A stretch of DNA of 64,000 nucleotides from Streptomyces sp. TRM68367 (GCF_014495685.1 NZ_JACTVI010000012.1:62001-126000), one strand, 5' to 3'; shown: positions 7,016-16,083, numbered from the stretch's first letter. Numbers and translations: made by a program. Notes: generated by a model from the sequence alone, not told the origin.

Positions 7016-9264
7016 CAGCACAGCTCCACCGTCAGAAAACCGGTCCCGGCCTGCGCCCGCACCTCGCGCTCACCGGTCGACAGCCCCCACGGCGCCACCG
7101 GGTCACTGCACGAGGCCCGCAGCGTGTCCCCCTCGCGTACGACGGTGAAGGTCACGTCCCCGGCCGGCACCGTCACCTGGTCGCCCCGCCTGAGCCCGTA
7201 CGCCCGCAGGGTCACCCCGTAGTCGTAGTCGTAGTCGGGACGGTCGTCCACCGCGCCCACCGGGATCACGGCGCCCGGCCTGACCAGCAGCGGCACGCTC
7301 ACGAAGCCGTGCTTCTCGCGCACCCAGCGCGGCCCGGTCACCGTCTCGCCGGTCAGGAAGTGGGTCCAGGTGCCCTCGGGTACGTGGTACGTCACGTCGC
7401 CCTCGTCGCTGAACACCGGCGCCACCAGCAGGTCCGGGCCGAGCATGTACTGCCGCTCCAGATGCGCGCAGCCGGGATCGTCCGGGAACTCCAGCACCAT
7501 CGCCCGCATCACCGGCACGCCCTCGGCGTGGGCGGTGCGGGCGGCCTCGTACAGGTAGGGCATGAGCCGGAGCTTCAGCCTGGTGAACAGGCGCAGCACG
7601 TCCACGGACTCCTCGTCGAACAGCCACGGGACCCGGTAGGAGGAGCTGCCGTGTAGTCGGCTGTGCGAGGAGAGCAGGCCGAAGGCGATCCACCGTTTGA
7701 AAAGGGCCGGGCTCGGTGTGCCCTCGAAGCCGCCGATGTCGTGGCTCCAGTAGCCGAAGCCGGACAGCCCGAGGGACAGCCCGCCGCGCAGCGACTCGGC
7801 CATCGACTCGTACGTCGCCTCGCAGTCGCCGCCCCAGTGCACCGGGAACTGCTGGCTCCCCGTCGTCGCCGACCGCGCGAACACGACGGCCTCCTCCTCG
7901 CCGCGGTGCTTGCGCAGCACGTCGAAGACCGTGCGGTTGTAGAGGTACGTGTAGTAGTTGTGCATGCGCTCCGGGTCCGAGCCGTCCGCCCACGCCACGT
8001 CGACCGGCACCCGCTCGCCGAAGTCGGTCTTGAAGCAGTCGACGCCCTGCGCGAGCAGCGCCTCCAGCTTCGACGCGTACCAGTCGCGGGCCGCCGGGCT
8101 GGTGAAGTCGACCAGCGCCATGCCCGGCTGCCACAGATCCCACTGCCAGACGCTCCCGTCCGGCCGCTCCAGCAGATGCCCGAGCGCCTTCCCCTCGGCG
8201 AACAGCGGGGAGCGCTGCGCGATGTACGGATTGATCCACACGGACACCCGCAGGCCCCGCGCGTGCAGCCGCGCCAGCATGTCCTCCGGATCCGGGAACA
8301 CCCGCGGGTCCCACCGGAAGTCGCACCAGTTGAACTCGCGCATCCAGAAGCAGTCGAAGTGGAAGACGGACAGCGGCAGTTCGCGCTCCCGCATGCCCTC
8401 GATGAAGGAGGTCACCGTCTCCTCGTCGTACGAGGTGGTGAAGGAGGTGGACAGCCACAGGCCGAAGGACCACGGCGGCGGGAGGGCCGGACGGCCGGTC
8501 AGGGCCGTGTACTTGCGCAGGATCTCCTTCGGCGACGGCCCGTAGATGACGTAGTACGTCAACTCCTGCGTCTCCGCGCTGAACTGCACCCGCGAGACGA
8601 CCTCCGAGCCGACCTCGAAGGACACCTTGCCCGGATGGTCGACGAAGACGCCGTAGCCCGCGTCCGTCAGATAGAAGGGGACGTTCTTGTAGGCCTGCTC
8701 CGTCGACGTGCCGCCGTCGGCGTTCCAGATGTCGACGACCTGGCCGTTCTTGACCAGCGGCCCGAACCGCTCGCCGAGGCCGTAGACGGACGTGCCCACC
8801 CCGAGACCCAGCTGCTCGCGCAGGTAGTGTGCCCCGTCGGCTTCCCGCATGATGCCCATGCCCTTGGTGGCGCTGCTCGTCAGCGAGCGTCCGTGCGCGA
8901 GGAAGTCGACGTGCCAGGGCCCGGTGCGGGCCACTCGCACCGACAGCGCGCCGGAGGTCAGCGTCGCGGTCTCGTCGTCGTACGCCACCTGCGGTGCGGC
9001 CTCTTCCTGGCGCACCTCGAACTCGGGACCGCGCGGCTGCTCGCCCTCGAAGTGGGTGAAGGTGACGCCGATGACGTCCGGCATCGGCGCGTGCGCGCTG
9101 ATCGTCACGACCGGTCCCTTCAGCAGGTCGCCGCGGTGGCGGATGGGCTGGGTCGGCGCGTGGATCTCCAGGGCGCCGTCCTGCGCGGTGACGTCGAGCA
9201 CTTCGACCGGGTAGGCCGCGGTGACGCCCTCGCGCAGCAACCAGTAACCGTCGCTGAACTTCAC
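7015..9264 (-). CDS. yicI: GH31 alpha-xylosidase (YicI type)
   Basis: This 749-aa retaining alpha-glycosidase belongs to glycoside hydrolase family 31. The GTG at 9264 follows AGGAGG with a 6-nt spacer, so a 20-codon upstream extension of the frame is discarded. The nucleophile Asp lies in CFKTDFGERVP and the acid/base Asp in HWGGDCEATYESM; FGYWSHDIGGFE is also typical of YicI-type alpha-xylosidases. The product opens with KFSDGYWLLREGV, the usual start of this subfamily. There is no signal peptide, so it acts in the cytoplasm, releasing alpha-linked xylose from imported xyloglucan pieces or isoprimeverose. The coupled LacI gene follows. No transporter is linked here. Confidence 0.92.
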   Translation of the reverse strand: MKFSDGYWLLREGVTAAYPVEVLDVTAQDGALEIHAPTQPIRHRGDLLKGPVVTISAHAPMPDVIGVTFTHFEGEQPRGPEFEVRQEEAAPQVAYDDETATLTSGALSVRVARTGPWHVDFLAHGRSLTSSATKGMGIMREADGAHYLREQLGLGVGTSVYGLGERFGPLVKNGQVVDIWNADGGTSTEQAYKNVPFYLTDAGYGVFVDHPGKVSFEVGSEVVSRVQFSAETQELTYYVIYGPSPKEILRKYTALTGRPALPPPWSFGLWLSTSFTTSYDEETVTSFIEGMRERELPLSVFHFDCFWMREFNWCDFRWDPRVFPDPEDMLARLHARGLRVSVWINPYIAQRSPLFAEGKALGHLLERPDGSVWQWDLWQPGMALVDFTSPAARDWYASKLEALLAQGVDCFKTDFGERVPVDVAWADGSDPERMHNYYTYLYNRTVFDVLRKHRGEEEAVVFARSATTGSQQFPVHWGGDCEATYESMAESLRGGLSLGLSGFGYWSHDIGGFEGTPSPALFKRWIAFGLLSSHSRLHGSSSYRVPWLFDEESVDVLRLFTRLKLRLMPYLYEAARTAHAEGVPVMRAMVLEFPDDPGCAHLERQYMLGPDLLVAPVFSDEGDVTYHVPEGTWTHFLTGETVTGPRWVREKHGFVSVPLLVRPGAVIPVGAVDDRPDYDYDYGVTLRAYGLRRGDQVTVPAGDVTFTVVREGDTLRASCSDPVAPWGLSTGEREVRAQAGTGFLTVELC

Positions 9265-9341
9265 TTGCCGCCTCCTGGAGTCGTCCGGCCGGAAATTCCC
9301 TCCGGGAGGAGAGAGGCCCTCCAACAGCGTTGCTGGATCGG

Positions 9342-9363
9342 TGCGTTGAATTGGTTCGACGCA
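9342..9363. promoter_or_regulatory. LacI-type operator, imperfect palindrome
   Basis: TGCGTTGAA (9342-9350) and TTCGACGCA (9355-9363) match at 8 of 9 positions across a 4-bp spacer. It lies 78 bp upstream of the xylosidase start. Confidence 0.55.
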
Positions 9364-9365
9364 CT

Positions 9366-9381
9366 GTCGAAGCGCTTCGAC
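9366..9381. promoter_or_regulatory. LacI-type operator, perfect 16-bp palindrome
   Basis: GTCGAAGCGCTTCGAC is a perfect palindrome with the central CG-rich step expected of LacI-family operators. It is the best candidate binding site for the regulator at 6005-7015. Confidence 0.7.
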
Positions 9382-9430
9382 GAGCGAAACTAGAGGCGGG
9401 CTCTTGGGCCGTCAATGGGTTGCGTGCGAA

Positions 9431-9458
9431 TCGTTGAAACGGTTCGACGAGTCGAACC
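9431..9458. promoter_or_regulatory. Overlapping LacI-type operator half-sites
   Basis: TCGTTGAAAC/GGTTCGACGA (9431-9450) is an imperfect palindrome, and GGTTCGAC-GA-GTCGAACC (9441-9458) is a perfect one. They share the half-site GGTTCGAC. They sit about 110 bp upstream of the P450 start, so the regulator may also reach that gene. Confidence 0.55.
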
Positions 9459-9567
9459 GCGGGCGGCACCTGCGCGCTTCTGGTCCTGGTGTCGCCGCGC
9501 ATGGCTATGGTGGGGTGGTTCGAGCACGCGTACGACCGACCCACAACTCCCGGGAGGGTGGCGGGCG

Positions 9568-10947
9568 ATGACGGTGACGGCCCCGCGCGTCGAGGCGCCG
9601 ATCGTGGCGGGATCACCGCTGCTCGGCTCGATGAACGACCTGCTGAACGATCCGCTCGCGGCGTATCTGCGGGCACGACGCGAGCACGGGGACGTGGTGC
9701 GGTTCCGGGCCGGGCCGCCGGGGCTGCGCAGGGACCTCCACGCGGTGTTCTCGGCCGAGGGCGCCCAACAGGTGCTGGCCACGCAGGCCGCCAACTTCCG
9801 CAAGGACAACGTCTTCTACGAGGAGGTCCGGCAGTCCGTCGGCAACGGGCTGCTCACCAGCCAGGACGACACCTATCTGCGCCAGCGCCGCCTCATCCAG
9901 CCGCTGTTCACCCGCCGCCGGGTGAACGGCTATGCCCGGCAGGTCGCCGAGGAGGCCGCGGCGCTGGTCACCGTGTGGCGTGAGGCACCCGGCGGGACTG
10001 TGGAACTGATCGGTGAGATGCGCCGGTTCGCGCTGCGCATGGTCGGCCGGATCCTGTTCGGGACGGACGTGGAGAAGGCGTTCACGGTGGTCGAGCGCAC
10101 CCTGCCACCGCTCCAGGAGTACTCGCTGAAGCGCGGTTTCTCCCCGGTCAAGGCGCCGCGCACCTGGCCCACCCCCGCCAACCGCCGCGCCGGGCGCCTC
10201 CAGGATGAGCTGTTCGCGCTCTGCGACGGGATCATCGAGAGCCGCCGCGCGGACAGCACCGCCGACGACCTCGTCAGCCTCCTCGTCCGCGCCGAGAACG
10301 CGGAGGACGGCAGCCTGGACGCCGGCGAACTGCGCGAACAGGTGCTGATCTTTCTGCTCGCCGGTCACGAGACCACGGCGACCGCGCTGGCCTTCGCGCT
10401 GGATCTGCTCGCCCGGCATCCCGAGGAGCAGGGGCGGGTGCGGGAGGAGGTGGACCGGGTGCTCGGTGGTCCCGGTGGTCCCGGCGGGCGGGCACCGACT
10501 GCGGCGGACATGGCGGAGCTGTCGTATCTGACGATGGTGCTGAAGGAGGCGATGCGGCTGTATCCCTCCGCGCCTGTCGTCGGCCGGCGCTCGGTCGCGG
10601 ACGCGGAGATCGACGGCGTCCGTATCCCGGCCGGCGCCGACATCCTCGTCATCCCGTGGGTCACCCACCGCCACCCCGACTACTGGCCGGACCCGGACCG
10701 CTTCGACCCCGAGCGCTTCACGCCCGAGGCGGAGGCGGGCCGCCCCCGCTATGCCTGGCTCCCGTTCGGCGGCGGTCCGCGTGCGTGCATAGGGCAGCAC
10801 CTGTCGATGCTGGAGTCGGTGCTGGGGCTCGCCGTGCTGCTCCGGGCGTTCGAGTTCGAGGCGGTGGGGGAGCAGGTGCCGCTGGGCTCGGGGATCACGC
10901 TGATGGCGAAGGGGCCTGCGCGGTGCCGGATCACGGCTCGGTTCTGA
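9568..10947 (+). CDS. Cytochrome P450 monooxygenase
   Basis: The 459-aa protein has all P450 landmarks: I-helix oxygen-activation motif AGHETTATA, K-helix ExxR in LKEAMR, PERF region (DPERFTPEA), and heme loop FGGGPRACIGQ with the axial Cys near residue 407. The ATG at 9568 has GGGAGG upstream; longer starts would run into the operator region. Sequence style (DLVSLLVRAENAEDG, ELREQVLIFLLAGHETT) resembles the CYP102/CYP4-like bacterial group. No ferredoxin or reductase gene is adjacent, so redox partners are encoded elsewhere. The substrate is unknown. It is divergent from the xylosidase operon. Confidence 0.93.
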   Translation: MTVTAPRVEAPIVAGSPLLGSMNDLLNDPLAAYLRARREHGDVVRFRAGPPGLRRDLHAVFSAEGAQQVLATQAANFRKDNVFYEEVRQSVGNGLLTSQDDTYLRQRRLIQPLFTRRRVNGYARQVAEEAAALVTVWREAPGGTVELIGEMRRFALRMVGRILFGTDVEKAFTVVERTLPPLQEYSLKRGFSPVKAPRTWPTPANRRAGRLQDELFALCDGIIESRRADSTADDLVSLLVRAENAEDGSLDAGELREQVLIFLLAGHETTATALAFALDLLARHPEEQGRVREEVDRVLGGPGGPGGRAPTAADMAELSYLTMVLKEAMRLYPSAPVVGRRSVADAEIDGVRIPAGADILVIPWVTHRHPDYWPDPDRFDPERFTPEAEAGRPRYAWLPFGGGPRACIGQHLSMLESVLGLAVLLRAFEFEAVGEQVPLGSGITLMAKGPARCRITARF

Positions 10948-11004
10948 CGGTGGCCGTGCGGGAGATCAGCCGGCCGCGGTGGAGGTCAGCGGGCTGAGCG
11001 GAGA

Positions 11005-11160
11005 TCAGAACGCGATCGTCACGACCTCCATGGCCCCGAACACCGCACCCATGACGAGGCACACGGCCAGCGACGACGGCATGCCGGGCGCGCGGACCGG
11101 CGACCGCGACCCCGCCGTACGCGGATGCGGCGGCGGCTCGGTCGACCGCTGCGCGGTGAA
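11005..11160 (-). pseudogene. Remnant of an MFS transporter (internal fragment)
   Basis: Read on the minus strand this encodes FTAQRSTEPPPH ... VRAPGMPSSLAVCLVMG, then AVFGAMEVVTIAF and a stop. In Streptomyces MFS drug-efflux proteins a similar string (GMxxLxxCLxxxGAxFGAxEVxTVAFA) lies mid-protein, so this looks like an internal scrap with both ends gone. No start signal fits. The rest of the 10948-11416 gap shows nothing I can name. Confidence 0.5.
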
Positions 11161-11416
11161 CAGCAGCATGCCGGCCCGGTCATCTCCCCCGACCTCTGAT
11201 GGGCACCCACGCCTGCTTCCCCCCAACGGACTGCATCGACGGGGGATGCGGAGAGCGGCGGCTGACAGCTGACCGGGAATCTCAGCGCCCCGACCCGTCA
11301 CGTCCGGTCAAGGCGCGGTCAATCAAGCCGCCCGCGGTTCCGCGCCGGTGTACACCCGTGCGAGACTGCCCCGGTTGCGGACGTGAACGGGGTGGCCCGG
11401 TGGGGAGCAGGTGCTG

Positions 11417-12472
11417 ATGAGTAAGCGGCAAGTGCAGAAGATGCTGCGGCTGATGGCGAGCGGGGAGCCCGTCGAGCTCACCAGCCCCATGGCGTCGGTG
11501 AAGAAGCTCGCCCGGCTCGCCTTCGTCGCCCAGCAGTTCGGGTACGAGTACGCGGACGTCCGGCAGAGTTCCGGCCGCAACGGCGCGCTGATCATGCTGA
11601 TCGTGCCCGACCCCGGCCCGCAGGCGCGGGCGCGGGCCGCGCAGAACTGGGCGCAGTATCCGAACGCCGGTGACGGGGTCTCCCTGCCGCCCGTCGTGCC
11701 CGACGCGTTCGAGCTCCTCAAGGCCCGCATCAACTTCGACCTCACGGGCCGGAACGCCGAGAAGCGGATGCTGTGGGCGGCCGTCGGCATCACCCTCGGG
11801 TGCGTGGTGCTCGGCGTGCGAGGCGGCGCAGACGCGGACGCGTTCGTCATCGCGGCCGTGGTGTGGGCGGTGTTCATGGGCATCTTCGGCCTCGGCCTCT
11901 TCGTCACGCGCAAGCGCAACGCCAAGTTCGCCGCCCGCCTCCAGGCCGCCGGCTTCGCCCCGGTCACCGACGAGACCGGCCGCCTGCGCTATCTGCCGCC
12001 CGGCGGGCAGTTCCCCGGGCACGGGAACCCGTTCGCCGGGGCGTATGGCGGGCAGGCCGCGGGGCCGTACGGTGCGCAGGCCGCCGGGGCGTACGGCACC
12101 CAGCCCACGCCCGGTGCACCCGGTGCCGCGGCCGCCCAGGCACCCGGCGGTTACGGCTACGGCCAGCCGGCGCAGGGACCCGCGCCGTACGCACCTCAGT
12201 CCGCCCAGCCCTCGGCACCGGGTCCGTACGCACCTCAGCCTGCGGCCCCCGGGCCGTACGCCGCCCAGCCCGCACCGCCCCCCGGCCCGTACGGCACTCC
12301 CCAAGCCCCCGGCCCGTACGCCCCGCCGCCGCAGCCGTACCCCCAGGCCCAGCAGCCGCAGCAGCCATACCCGCCGCAGCCCCAGTCCCCGCTCCAGCCT
12401 CACCAGCCGCCACAGAACCCCCAGGCCCCGTACCCCCAGCAGAACCCCCAATGGCAACCTCCGCAGCACTGA
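11417..12472 (+). CDS. Membrane protein with Pro/Tyr/Gln-rich C-terminal tail
   Basis: The 351-aa protein starts at the ATG at 11417 (MSKRQVQKML); a GTG two codons earlier is possible, and GGGGAG lies just upstream. Residues 1-115 are soluble. Two closely spaced membrane spans follow (MLWAAVGITLGCVVLGV and AFVIAAVVWAVFMGIFGLGLFV), then a basic cytoplasmic stretch (TRKRNAKF). The last 150 residues are low-complexity repeats of GPYA/PAPYAPQ type. I do not recognise a named family. Pro-rich tails like this are often interaction platforms. A hairpin follows at 12508-12537. Confidence 0.8.
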   Translation: MSKRQVQKMLRLMASGEPVELTSPMASVKKLARLAFVAQQFGYEYADVRQSSGRNGALIMLIVPDPGPQARARAAQNWAQYPNAGDGVSLPPVVPDAFELLKARINFDLTGRNAEKRMLWAAVGITLGCVVLGVRGGADADAFVIAAVVWAVFMGIFGLGLFVTRKRNAKFAARLQAAGFAPVTDETGRLRYLPPGGQFPGHGNPFAGAYGGQAAGPYGAQAAGAYGTQPTPGAPGAAAAQAPGGYGYGQPAQGPAPYAPQSAQPSAPGPYAPQPAAPGPYAAQPAPPPGPYGTPQAPGPYAPPPQPYPQAQQPQQPYPPQPQSPLQPHQPPQNPQAPYPQQNPQWQPPQH

Positions 12473-12507
12473 CGCCTCACAAACCCTCCCGCACCCGCGA
12501 CGGAAAC

Positions 12508-12537
12508 CTCTCATCCCACCCCCGTGAGGGGTGAGAG
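12508..12537 (+). terminator. Stem-loop downstream of the Pro-rich membrane protein
   Basis: CTCTCATCCC pairs with GGGGTGAGAG (10 bp with one wobble) around a 10-nt loop. Confidence 0.55.
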
Positions 12538-12636
12538 CAAAGTTCCTTTCCGGTCACTCGGTGCCACAGCCCCGAAACGCGCCCTCCCTACCTTCGGGAA
12601 CAGTTACTCGCAGCCCCGGAGCACAGTGGAGGCGTC

Positions 12637-14022
12637 ATGACAGGCCCGAGCACACCCCCCGCCCCCCAGAGCAGGGGCGGCCGGTGGATCCAGCACTGGG
12701 ATCCCGAGGACGAGACCTTCTGGAACGAGACCGGTGAGAAGATCGCCCGCCGGAACCTCTTCTTCTCCGTCCTCTCCGAGCACATCGGGTTCTCGATCTG
12801 GACCCTGTGGTCCGTGCTGGTGCTCTTCATGGGCCCGGAGTACGGCCTGACTCCGGCCGACAAGTTCATGCTGACCTCGATGGTCACGCTCGTCGGCGCG
12901 GTCGTCCGCGTCCCCTACACCTTCGCCGTCGCCATCTTCGGCGGCCGGAACTGGACGATCATCTCCGCGACCATGCTGCTGGTCCCGACGGTCTGCGCGT
13001 TCATGGTGATGGAGCCGGGTACCTCCTTCTCCACCTTCCTCCTGGTCGGCCTGCTGGCCGGCGTCGGCGGCGGCAACTTCGCCTCCTCCATGACCAACAT
13101 CAACGCCTTCTTCCCGCTGCGCCAGAAGGGCTGGGCCCTCGGCCTCAACGCGGGCGGCGGCAACATCGGCGTGCCCGTGATCCAACTGGTCGCCCTCGCG
13201 ATCATCGGCGCGAGCGGCGGGCCGCGCGTCCTGCTCGGGATCTACATCCCGCTCATCCTCGTCGCCGCCGTCCTCGCCACGCTGTACATGGACAACATCG
13301 AGAACGTGAAGAACGACACCGGTGCCGCCAAGGACGCCGCGAAGGACGCGCACACCTGGATCATGTCCTTCCTCTACGTCGGCACCTTCGGTTCCTTCAT
13401 CGGCTACAGCTTCGCGTTCGGACAGGTGCTGACCAACCAGTTCGGCCGCACCCCGCTCCAGGCCGCGTACGTCACCTTCATCGGCCCGCTGCTCGGCTCG
13501 CTGATCCGCCCCGTCGGCGGCTGGCTCGCCGACCGCTACGGCGGTGCGAAGATCACCCTCTACAACTTCGTCGCCATGGGCGTCGCGACCGCGGTCCTGA
13601 TCGCCGCCTCCATGGAGAAGTCGCTGGTGCTGTTCACGGTCGCATTCGTGGTGCTGTTCGTGCTGACCGGCGTCGGCAACGGCTCGACGTACAAGATGAT
13701 CCCCGGCATCTTCCAGACCAAGGCCCTCGCCAAGGGGCTCCGGGGCGAGGAGGCCGCGAGCCACGGCCGGCGCCTGTCCGGTGCCTCCATGGGCCTGATC
13801 GGCGCGGTGGGCGCGCTCGGCGGCGTCGGCATCAACCTCGCCTTCCGCCAGTCCTTCCTCTCCTACGGCTCCGGCACCGGCGCATTCGTCGCCTTCCTCG
13901 CCTTCTACGGCGTCTGCTTCGTGGTCTGCTGGGCCGTATACCTTCGTCGTACGGTGGCCAGGACACCGTCCACGACCGCCACGTCGGAGGCAAAGCCGCA
14001 GCTCAGCTACGCAGAGGTGTGA
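12637..14022 (+). CDS. narK: Nitrate/nitrite transporter NarK
   Basis: This 461-aa major facilitator protein is of the nitrate-nitrite porter family. It has about 12 predicted membrane spans and the nitrate signature GVGGGNFASSMTNINAFFP in the fifth span. A second Gly-rich motif (GVGNGSTYKMIPGIF) matches the eleventh span. An N-terminal soluble extension (about 45 residues, WIQHWDPEDETFWNETG) is common in actinobacterial NarK proteins. The adjacent nnaR encodes the nitrate assimilation regulator, so uptake of nitrate for assimilation is the likely role. The ATG at 12637 follows GTGGAGGCGTC. A hairpin follows. Confidence 0.93.
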   Translation: MTGPSTPPAPQSRGGRWIQHWDPEDETFWNETGEKIARRNLFFSVLSEHIGFSIWTLWSVLVLFMGPEYGLTPADKFMLTSMVTLVGAVVRVPYTFAVAIFGGRNWTIISATMLLVPTVCAFMVMEPGTSFSTFLLVGLLAGVGGGNFASSMTNINAFFPLRQKGWALGLNAGGGNIGVPVIQLVALAIIGASGGPRVLLGIYIPLILVAAVLATLYMDNIENVKNDTGAAKDAAKDAHTWIMSFLYVGTFGSFIGYSFAFGQVLTNQFGRTPLQAAYVTFIGPLLGSLIRPVGGWLADRYGGAKITLYNFVAMGVATAVLIAASMEKSLVLFTVAFVVLFVLTGVGNGSTYKMIPGIFQTKALAKGLRGEEAASHGRRLSGASMGLIGAVGALGGVGINLAFRQSFLSYGSGTGAFVAFLAFYGVCFVVCWAVYLRRTVARTPSTTATSEAKPQLSYAEV

Positions 14023-14042
14023 CGTAACACCGCGGACATGAA

Positions 14043-14085
14043 GCCGAACCGGGCCTGTCACGAGCCGTTGACAGGCTCGTTCGGC
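14043..14085 (+). terminator. narK stem-loop terminator
   Basis: GCCGAACCGGGCCTGTCA pairs with TGACAGGCTCGTTCGGC with one bulged position. It begins 20 bases after the narK stop. Confidence 0.65.
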
Positions 14086-14140
14086 ATGCAGGTACGTCCG
14101 TACCCATGTAGTACGACGACTCAAGTGCGGGACGAGAGCC

Positions 14141-15292
14141 ATGTACGAGGAAGAACAGCGACCGGAACACGGGCCGCTCGCGGGGTTCACCGTAGGGGTG
14201 ACTGCCGCGCGCCGGGCCGACGAGCTGGGAGCCCTGCTCCAGCGGCGGGGCGCCGCCGTCCTGCACGCCCCCGCCCTGCGGATCGTGCCGCTCGCGGACG
14301 ACGGGGAGCTGCTGGCGGCGACGAAGGAGATCATCCACCAGGTGCCGGACATCGTGGTCGCCACGACCGCGATCGGGTTCCGGGGGTGGGTGGAGGCCGC
14401 CGACGGCTGGGGGCTCGGTGAGGATCTGCTGTCCAGGCTGGGCGGGGTGCGGATCCTGGCGCGCGGGCCGAAGGTGAAGGGTGCGATCCGGGCCGCCGGG
14501 CTGACGGAGGAGTGGTCGCCGTCGTCGGAGTCCATGGCCGAGGTGCTCGACCGGATGCTGGAGGAGGGTGTCGAGGGCAGTCGTATCGCCATCCAGCTGC
14601 ACGGTGAGCCGCTGCCCGGATTCGTCGAGGCGCTGCGGGAGGGCGGGGCCGAGGTGGTGGGCGTGCCGGTGTACCGGTGGATGCCGCCGGAGGACATCGG
14701 GCCGGTGGACCGGTTGCTGGACGCCACAGTCTCGCGCGGGCTGGACGCGCTGACGTTCACCAGTGCGCCCGCCGCGGCGTCGCTGTTGTCGCGGGCCGAG
14801 GAGCGGGAGCTGCTGCCCGAGGTGCTCGCCGCGCTCCACCACGATGTGCTGCCGGCCTGTGTCGGGCCGGTCACCGCGCTGCCGTTGCAGGCGCGTGGCA
14901 TCGACACGGTCCAGCCCGAACGCTTCCGGCTCGGGCCGCTTGTGCAGCTCCTGTGCCAGGAACTGCCCGCCCGTGCACGGTCGTTGCCGATCGCCGGGCA
15001 CCGGGTGGAGATCCGTGGGCACGCGGTGCTGGTCGACGGTGACCTGAAGCCTGTGCCGCCTGCCGGGATGTCCCTGCTGCGGGCCTTGTCCCGGCGGCCC
15101 GGGTGGGTCGTGGGGCGCGCGGAACTGCTGCGCGCGTTGCCGGGTGCCGGCCGTGACGAGCACGCCGTGGAGACGGCGATGGCCCGCCTGCGCACGGCTC
15201 TCGGAGCGCCGAAGCTGATCCAGACGGTTGTGAAGCGGGGGTATCGGTTGGCGCTGGATCCGGCGGCGGACGCGAAGTACGCCGACGTGTAG
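14141..15292 (+). CDS. nnaR: NnaR-type regulator: HemD-like domain fused to OmpR-type winged helix
   Basis: The 383-aa protein has a uroporphyrinogen-III-synthase-like domain (about residues 12-265: GFTVGVTAARRADEL, VATTAIGFRGWVEAA, DALTFTSAPAA). It ends with an OmpR/PhoB winged helix (about 290-375: GMSLLRALSRRPGWVVGRAELL, then TVVKRGYRL). This architecture matches S. coelicolor NnaR, which works with GlnR to activate nitrate and nitrite assimilation genes and lies next to narK. It is often mis-annotated as a heme-pathway enzyme; the HemD-like part probably acts as a sensor. The ATG at 14141 is followed by an acidic N-terminus (MYEEEQRPEHG). Confidence 0.9.
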   Translation: MYEEEQRPEHGPLAGFTVGVTAARRADELGALLQRRGAAVLHAPALRIVPLADDGELLAATKEIIHQVPDIVVATTAIGFRGWVEAADGWGLGEDLLSRLGGVRILARGPKVKGAIRAAGLTEEWSPSSESMAEVLDRMLEEGVEGSRIAIQLHGEPLPGFVEALREGGAEVVGVPVYRWMPPEDIGPVDRLLDATVSRGLDALTFTSAPAAASLLSRAEERELLPEVLAALHHDVLPACVGPVTALPLQARGIDTVQPERFRLGPLVQLLCQELPARARSLPIAGHRVEIRGHAVLVDGDLKPVPPAGMSLLRALSRRPGWVVGRAELLRALPGAGRDEHAVETAMARLRTALGAPKLIQTVVKRGYRLALDPAADAKYADV

Positions 15293-15489
15293 GTGGCGGC
15301 GGTGGGGACGAGCCGCGTTTGCCGGGCACCTGATGGCCCACTCCCGCCGCGCAGCCTCCCCGGTACGAGGGGTTCCGCACACGTGAGCGGGCAGGCACTG
15401 TGAGAGAGGTAAACGCTTCCCAGCCCCCGAACACCGGCAACTCACCGGCGCCTCGCGACCGGGGGTGACCCATAGGCGGTGACAGGCAC

Positions 15490-16083
15490 ATGGCACTGGG
15501 TACGGCCACGGCCCCGTACGAGCTGCGGTTCGACGCCGGGCGGATCTGCCTGGACCTCCTCGCCACCACCCACCCCACCGAACGGCTCGACACCGTGGAC
15601 GTGCTGCGCGCCTGGATCACCGGCTCCGGGCTCGTCCCGGCCGACACGCAGCTGACGCACGCCGACGCCTCCTGGCTGACCGGCTTCCGCGAACTGCGTG
15701 GCCACGTCGGCCAGTTGGTGCGCGGCTCGCTCGCGCCCGGCGTACGGCCGTACGACCTCGCGCTCGCCCGCGTCAACGACCTCGCCCGCCCCGCACCCCC
15801 GGCGCCCCGCGCCGTACGCCGCGAAGACGGCTTGCTCGTACGGCAGTTGGCCGGGCCGCCGCCGTGCGCCGCGCTGCTCGCGGCCGTCGCCCGGGACGCC
15901 GTCGAGCTCCTCACCGACCCCGTCGCACGCGCGGGCCTGCGCCAGTGCGAGGGCGACAACTGCCCGATCGTGTACCTCGACACCTCCCGGGGACGCCGGA
16001 GGCGCTGGTGCTCCAGTGAGATCTGCGGGAACCGCGAACGGGTGGCCCGGCACCGCCGCCGTGCGGCTCTCGCCCGCGCCTAG
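15490..16083 (+). CDS. CGNR zinc-finger (ABATE-domain) protein
   Basis: The 197-aa protein has an N-terminal ABATE-like domain (RFDAGRICLDLLATT and the following helices) and a C-terminal CGNR zinc finger. The finger holds CEGDNCPIVYLD, then WCSSEICGNRERVARHRRR; its four Cys bind one zinc and the basic tail is suited to nucleic acid binding. Family members are predicted stress-linked transcription regulators. The ATG at 15490 gives MALGTATAPYELRFD. It is monocistronic between nnaR and the sigma-factor operon. The target genes are unknown. Confidence 0.88.
   Translation: MALGTATAPYELRFDAGRICLDLLATTHPTERLDTVDVLRAWITGSGLVPADTQLTHADASWLTGFRELRGHVGQLVRGSLAPGVRPYDLALARVNDLARPAPPAPRAVRREDGLLVRQLAGPPPCAALLAAVARDAVELLTDPVARAGLRQCEGDNCPIVYLDTSRGRRRRWCSSEICGNRERVARHRRRAALARA

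Noticed and set aside
7103..9676. Minus-strand 857-aa frame overlapping the xylosidase
   Set aside because: Out of frame with the GH31 gene; Arg/Ala/Gly-rich with no motif, a typical high-GC shadow.
12540..12636. GlnR box before narK
   Set aside because: GGTCAC and GAAAC half-sites exist but their spacing does not fit the gTnAc-N6-GaAAc consensus.
12604..15195. Minus-strand 863-aa frame over narK and nnaR
   Set aside because: No domain and opposite to two well-supported genes.
14141..15292. Heme-pathway uroporphyrinogen-III synthase
   Set aside because: The C-terminal OmpR-type winged helix and narK neighbourhood fit the NnaR regulator better.
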